64,000 nt of DNA from assembly GCA_037157565.1 (NCBI GenBank), contig JAZHRO010000022.1, positions 9,424,001-9,488,000 on the forward strand, written 5' to 3'. Of this stretch, positions 60,003-64,000 are shown in pieces. Numbering within the stretch: the stretch's first letter is position 1; the number at the start of each line of letters is the position of its first letter. Under the pieces are notes generated by a model, which worked only from the letters and a program-made list of their open reading frames with translations, did no database searches and was not told the DNA's origin. The stretch comes from Thalassia testudinum (taxonomy: Eukaryota; Streptophyta; Magnoliopsida; Alismatales; Hydrocharitaceae). A program made the position numbers and the translations under genes.

Positions 60003-60107
60003 AGAAAGAAATCTCCCAAGCAACCAAACATGGAAATGAAAAATGACAATGTAAATCATAAAGGATCTCATGGATCTAAAAAGAGGAAGAAGGCTAAGCA
60101 TAGATAG
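60003..60107 (+). CDS. RH16: RH16 last exon: lysine-rich tail and stop
   Basis: Thirty-four codons plus TAG after acceptor gatgtag (60002). Begins RKKSPKQPN and ends GSKKRKKAKHR, a basic nucleolar-type tail as in other RH16 proteins. Joined in phase 0 to ...TFSAE. The 5.3 kb intron before it holds two LTR elements. Confidence 0.85.
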   Translation, partial: RKKSPKQPNMEMKNDNVNHKGSHGSKKRKKAKHR

Positions 60108-60405
60108 GGAAAATCAAAGGCAGTTTTTGTAATTGGGTCTCTCGGAGTTTATTAACAAATTGAAGTGGGTCGTTCACCCTCAAAATTTTGTATTCATTGT
60201 ATCTTCCGTGGAATAGTGCAGGGCATTTGTTTAAGGTAATATATTTGTTTTGACTGTTAATTTATGGAGTTCCAAGTCCAATGTATTTCTCGTACTAAAA
60301 GGACATTGTATGCATCTAACCTTTTGCTAACCATGTCACATATATGTGTCATCATCCCCCGTGTACGTTTTCAGGTAGCATAAACCGTCGAAGCCCATGC
60401 AATTT
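60108..60405 (+). other. Probable 3' UTR and downstream of helicase gene
   Basis: No coding signal; T-rich sequence follows the stop. No strong polyadenylation signal could be fixed. Confidence 0.4.
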
Positions 60406-60421
60406 GCATGGTGAGTACTTT

Positions 60422-60466
60422 TTTTTTATCCTGTTGATGATCACCCAAGAATCATATCATAAGTAG
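60422..60466 (-). mobile_element. 45-bp LINE 3' tail with 16-bp duplication
   Basis: Poly-T then atcctgttgatgatcaccc and aagaatcatatcataag, similar to the LINE 3' end at 17170-17225. Flanks gcatggtgagtacttt (60406-60421) and gcatagtgagtacttt (60467-60482), one mismatch. Confidence 0.7.
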
Positions 60467-60552
60467 GCATAGTGAGTACTTTAGGTATGATTTCTATCTG
60501 CCATTCACTACGGTATGTTCCAATAAAAACTTCCATGGCATCTTCCTCTCTA

Positions 60553-60993
60553 CTAGTTCTTTGCTAAAGAGGACAATCTCTCTGCTTTCTGTATTATCCT
60601 TCTACAAGACCTTGAGGAAACCCTTCCATTTGTTTTATCATTTATTTTCAAAGAATGAATTAATTTGTCCGTTGTAGCTACATATATTGCTGATGGTTTT
60701 TTACTTGGCGTTTGATGGCTCTCATCTAAGTTAACCATAACTGCAACATCTACCAGAGTTCCACTTGTTATATCCAGCCTATGCCTGAGAAAGGCTGTGA
60801 TCCTATTAAGAATGTGCAGCCTGTCTGGAAGCCCAGGTTTTTGGCAATAGGATATGGAAACCAAGTTGTGTGCTCTTCCAAAGGAAGACAAACTCTCAGC
60901 ATTCGTGCTATCCTGTTCCAGAACTCTGATCCTCTCTTTGGATGAGTACATGTATGTAAGTTGACAATACTCAAAACTGGATTGTTCTCGCAT
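60553..60993 (-). CDS. Unidentified open frame, possible last exon of a convergent gene
   Basis: A 146-codon frame ending in TAG (LSSLAKN), with balanced composition unlike the TE shadows nearby. Segments such as QKPGLPDRLHILNRITAFLR and SGTLVDVAVMVNLDE look like real protein with helices, and the C-terminus is basic. I do not recognise the family. A pyrimidine-rich tcctttcttttcgag immediately upstream of its first ATG on the minus strand could be a splice acceptor, making this a terminal exon. Its stop would lie about 445 bp from the helicase stop, tail to tail. Upstream exons would be beyond 61000 where repeats dominate, so it could also be a fragment. Confidence 0.45.
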   Translation of the reverse strand: MREQSSFEYCQLTYMYSSKERIRVLEQDSTNAESLSSFGRAHNLVSISYCQKPGLPDRLHILNRITAFLRHRLDITSGTLVDVAVMVNLDESHQTPSKKPSAIYVATTDKLIHSLKINDKTNGRVSSRSCRRIIQKAERLSSLAKN

Positions 60994-61180
60994 CTCGAAA
61001 AGAAAGGACTATTTTTATTCCAAGTTGTGAATTCGATTTTCTTTATTTGGCAATCTGACAAAAGAAAGGAAATGAAAGGGTGGAGATCGGAAACAGAGGG
61101 GATCCTAACTTTGAGGATTAGCCATAAAACAGTTTTTTTGTGCCTCTAGTTTGTCGCATCTGTTTTATACTTTAACTCCC

Positions 61181-61272
61181 AAGGGATTGGTTAAGTGGTG
61201 CAGCACCTTCGTTAGCATCCAAGAGGTCACTGAATCTAGTCTTATGACCCACACATTTTCCCTTTTCAAAAT
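61181..61272 (+). mobile_element. SINE candidate with LINE-like tail
   Basis: About 92 bp: tggttaagtggtg resembles an RNA polymerase III A box and ggtcactgaatctagtc a B box at tRNA-like spacing. It ends cccttttcaaaa, the same terminus as the local LINEs. No clear target duplication. A tRNA-derived SINE using the LINE machinery is the best reading; uncertain. Confidence 0.5.
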
Positions 61273-61799
61273 AAATTTCCTTTATCTTTTACGTGTGTGG
61301 TAGTAGTTGTTAAGTTGCCCTTTTCTCAAGGAGATTGTGGCAATCGTTTCATAGTGTTCTTTGGCAATGGCATCGAATGGAGATCTATTTTGCTGCTTGA
61401 TTTTTCCCTTTTTATTTTAATAAAGACCCAAGGATACTGATGCTGAAAGATCGGTGTGGTGCCGATAGAAGATAAGATGAGAACCTCAATGGTTGCAGAC
61501 ATCTAGAGAGAATGTTTTATCTTTTGATGCACCAATTTGATCGAAGTCGAAGGTTGTCTCACAGGTGAATGCAAGTCTATGAGTGACAAAAAAGGATTTG
61601 GATGGAGGTTAGGAATCTATATGTTCGATCGAGCTTAACGTTGTTGTAGTTCCAATGGATGTGAATTTCTTACATGGTCGAGAGGTCCCATAATGAGAAT
61701 ATAGCTCTCTTGTCGCATTGGTAGTTTTATTTCTAAGTTCGGCAAGTATGCAATTCTTATCAAACAAAATATGATAGTGAAAAAGTAAAAAAAGGTGCA

Positions 61800-62110
61800 A
61801 CATAATGTGTTTTACGATGTATGTCGTGAGAGAACATGGTGATTTTAATTAATGTATTTTAATTTTTTATTGATAAAAATTAATTTTTATAAAAAAAAAT
61901 AATTTTTCTAGTAAAATTATTTTTATCTATTGTATTTTTATTTTCAATACATATATTTTAATTTTCAATGAAAAATTATCTGTCGAAGTGGATAATGATT
62001 TTTAGGGGAGTGCTTTTATTTTTGATTGATTTGTTGGTTTTAGGTGGAAAATAAATTTTAAAGTAAAAATTATTTTTAATTGATATATTTTTATTTTTAA
62101 TTGATGTATT
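61800..62110. other. Strongly AT-rich block
   Basis: Loose repeats of ttttaattgat / atgtatttt words, no coding. It borders the GC-rich LTR fragments abruptly at about 62111. Confidence 0.5.
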
Positions 62111-62655
62111 TTAAACAAGAATATGAGTAGAGCTCCAGACGTCTTGGGCGTCGTCTGGACGTGAGTCCAGACGTCTGATTTTGGAAATTTTTTCCAGAAT
62201 CAGGACCTTTTTTGCTTTCCGCCCGCGACGCACGGTCGCGTCGCGCCGCGTCTGCCTGCTGCCCGAGCTGCAGCAGCTCCTCCGCGCCACCCCACGCTCG
62301 CTGCTCTCCCGTCGGTCGGCTCTAGCTGCCCCGGCAAGCTTGCACCTTCGCTGTCGAGCTTTCTTCTCTCGCAACACTCCTTCCTGCACGCTCGCAGCAG
62401 CCGCTGCTGCCGCACTTGCTCACTCGCTCGCTCGCGCTCTCGCTGGCAGGGAGAAGGAGAAAAGAAGACGGTGGAGTGAGGGTGAGGGGGAGCGTTCTTA
62501 TAAGGCAGCCGCGGGGAGGGAGAAGAAGGAAAGCGGCGTCTGCAGGGAGAGAAAGAGAAAAACAAAGGCGCACAGACATGTCGAAAAAAATTAATACCAG
62601 ACTTCTGGGAAGGGTTCCAGACGTCTGGGACACTTCCCAGACGTCTTAAACTACG
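62111..62655 (-). mobile_element. Fragment of the GACGTC-rich LTR family
   Basis: Same order as the end of the 56726 element: a GACGTC cluster, a CT-rich block, a TATA-like ttataagg (reverse), a GA-rich leader and a second cluster cagacgtctggg ending in cagacgtctta. The frames here (e.g. 62200-62667) are compositional artefacts. Confidence 0.65.
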
Positions 62656-63071
62656 TCTAATGCCCATGTTCGTAACAACGTACCTGCGCGAAAACCCGCT
62701 TTCAGACGTCCGGTGTCGTCACCAGACGTTCAGCCCGTCATCCGGAAGGCACCCTGTACGTTTGATACTGGAAAAACTCCAGTATCAGAACGCGCCCCTA
62801 CTTCTCTCACCGCGCTCCGTCGCGACTCCTCCCTCTCGGCTGTGGCTCCAGCCGCTGCAGGAAGTTGGGGACGACGCCCCGGCGCTCTCCTCCTCCCGCA
62901 CGCGTCGCGGTGGCCGTGCAACACTTCGGCGAGCCTCCACGAGCTCGCGACCTTGGCTTCCTTTTCCTCACACCGCTCCTCCTCCTAGCTCTTGTTCCCT
63001 CTCTCTCGCGCGCCTCTCTCACGGTTGTGGAGGGGGGAGGAAGGTGGTGGTGGTGGAGTGGAGAGGAGAGG
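62656..63071 (-). mobile_element. Second fragment of the same LTR family
   Basis: Matches 58740-59150 closely (cgcgaaaacccgctttcagacgt.. / gatactggaaaaactccag / tctctc.cgcgctccg.cgcgactcct). Cut at 63071 by the next element. Confidence 0.7.
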
Positions 63072-64000
63072 AATGTTGGTGCTAGAGCACCACGATCATC
63101 TGTTTTGATGATAACAAAACACGTGTTATTTAACATTTGCACTTGGAGTCTTAGATTTCAGGTCAATTGCAAATGGAGACGTGATTAGACGGAGTTCGAG
63201 CTCGCATCCAGGACGGATTGGAGGAGCTTGATGGAGAGTAGAGGAGATTCGCGAGGAGCGATATTTTGAAGATGGAAGGACAAGAAGAATATGATAGAAT
63301 TCTTTTTATTTCTTTCATGTGCTCTTGTCTTTATTTTCTTGCTCTTTTTTGTTCCTTAGAATACCATGTTAAAGAGCCTCAAAGTACCCTAACTATAATC
63401 CTAGGAACACCGGCACAACCTTAGGACACTTAGGTTTTCTGTAGAAAACTTAGGAAATCAATATAGGGTTCAAACAGCTGTTCTAGACGTCTAATTCCAA
63501 AATCAGACGTCTGATAATATGTTTTAGGACGTCTGACTGTTGATTCAGACGTCTGATAACAATTAGGCTGGACTTAGCTATTCTGTCTGATGAAATTAGA
63601 CGTCCAGACCTTAGTCCAGACGTCTTAGAAGACGTCTGATGAATTTGCCAGACGTCCAATTGGTGGACCGTTGGCTAGCTTGGCAAACACTGAATGATAT
63701 GACCGTTAGAGTTTTATCAGACGTCCTTAAGCCTTTCTAGACGTCTGATAGATGACCGTTTTACTTCGGCTGATCCAAAATCTCTTCTCAGAGATTTTCT
63801 AGCCGTTGCACTCTCTTGGAAATCCATTCCCACGAAAAAGTAGGTTTCCAGACGTCCAGACATAGTGCTAGACGTCCTGTATGTCGTCTGATGGACTTGC
63901 ACTAGAACCCTGTTTAGATCTGATCCAAGTCAGGAAGAAATCCGCCTAAAATCATATGTCTGATGTTGTTCCCAGACGTCTTAAAGTGATCTTCCAGACG
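63072..64000 (+). mobile_element. Start of another LTR, truncated by window end
   Basis: Begins tgttggtgctagagcacc, then ttttgatgataacaaaac, a text common at the start of plant copia-type LTRs. It interrupts the preceding LTR fragment. From 63480 on it is packed with GACGTC palindromes. No coding sequence is reached within the window. Confidence 0.65.

Larger units (their letters stand above)
3097..60107 (+). pseudogene. RH16: DEAD-box ATP-dependent RNA helicase, RH16/DBP9 family, 3' part, disrupted
   Basis: Family role (known): nucleolar ATP-dependent RNA helicase for 60S ribosomal subunit assembly; yeast DBP9, human DDX56 and plant RH16 are relatives. Seen: exons at 3097-3204, 17125-17160 plus 23064-23159 (one exon split by a LINE), 26298-26363, 33306-33479, 53033-53128, 53607-53744, 53840-53922, 54350-54387, 54461-54675 and 60003-60107. 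They encode the C-terminal RecA domain (motif IV LIFVNS, motif V RGIDFKNV, motif [10 protein letters not shown]), the family block DVAKSVTKVAIRESRAQDLR and a lysine-rich tail. Q motif, Walker A and DEAD exons must lie left of the window. Odd: LINE in an exon, frame slip at 3188-3204, altered motif VI. All other exons are open and splice sites are intact, so inactivation looks recent. Family assignment is very sure; loss of function is inferred. Confidence 0.93.

Noticed and set aside
63484..64000. CRISPR-like array from the regularly recurring GACGTC words
   Set aside because: Repeats are 10-bp palindromes with irregular spacing in a plant LTR; no CRISPR repeat-spacer structure or cas genes.

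Overview
This is nuclear DNA of a flowering plant. Plant-type L1 LINEs, Ty1/copia elements with a tRNA-iMet primer site, PIF/Harbinger termini and plant gene families are all present. GC-rich LINE coding and very long introns suggest a monocot, perhaps not a grass; that is a guess.

The backbone is one plus-strand gene: the 3' two thirds of a DEAD-box ATP-dependent RNA helicase of the plant RH16 / yeast DBP9 family, read exon by exon from 3097 to a stop at 60107. Exon boundaries have GT-AG signals and phases agree at all joins but one. The introns are huge (13.9 kb, 6.9 kb, 19.6 kb, 5.3 kb) and filled with transposable elements. This copy looks recently broken: a minus-strand LINE sits inside one exon (17162-23063), the preceding exon ends out of frame after a 6-A run, and helicase motif VI reads HQTGRTGR instead of HRxGRxxR. 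Promoter and N-terminal exons lie left of the window.

Layout: 1-830 old LINE fragment (-); 3097 first helicase exon; 6379-7518 short LTR element (-) followed by copia RT remnants to about 8830; 9326-16196 LINE (+) with a perfect 15-bp target duplication, carrying a solo LTR (9957-11248); 17125-23159 helicase exon split by a LINE (-) that itself carries a MITE (20326-20655); 26298 exon; 26700-27079 broken metal-binding HIPP gene (-); 30111-30290 captured methylthioribose kinase exon; 33306 exon; 34241-40311 PIF/Harbinger-like element with a nested gag-less copia (34777-38837); 40592-42886 gag-only copia (-); 47160-48425 and 52095-52480 LINE fragments (-); 53033-54675 five clustered helicase exons; 54896-56516 TRIM-like element; 56726-59377 long LTR (-) related to the solo LTR; 60003-60107 last helicase exon; 60553-60993 an unidentified open frame (-), possibly the last exon of a convergent gene; 61181-61272 SINE candidate; 62111-64000 LTR fragments full of GACGTC palindromes.

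The most unusual signal is a scatter of at least 13 tiny insertions (5-30 bp, mostly a CCTTTCAAAA-type tail) each flanked by a direct repeat of 8-21 bp. They look like LINE insertions truncated down to almost nothing but the 3' terminus. The LINEs here end in the same tail behind a conserved hairpin. A second signal is palindromic ACGT-core motifs packed in three LTR families.
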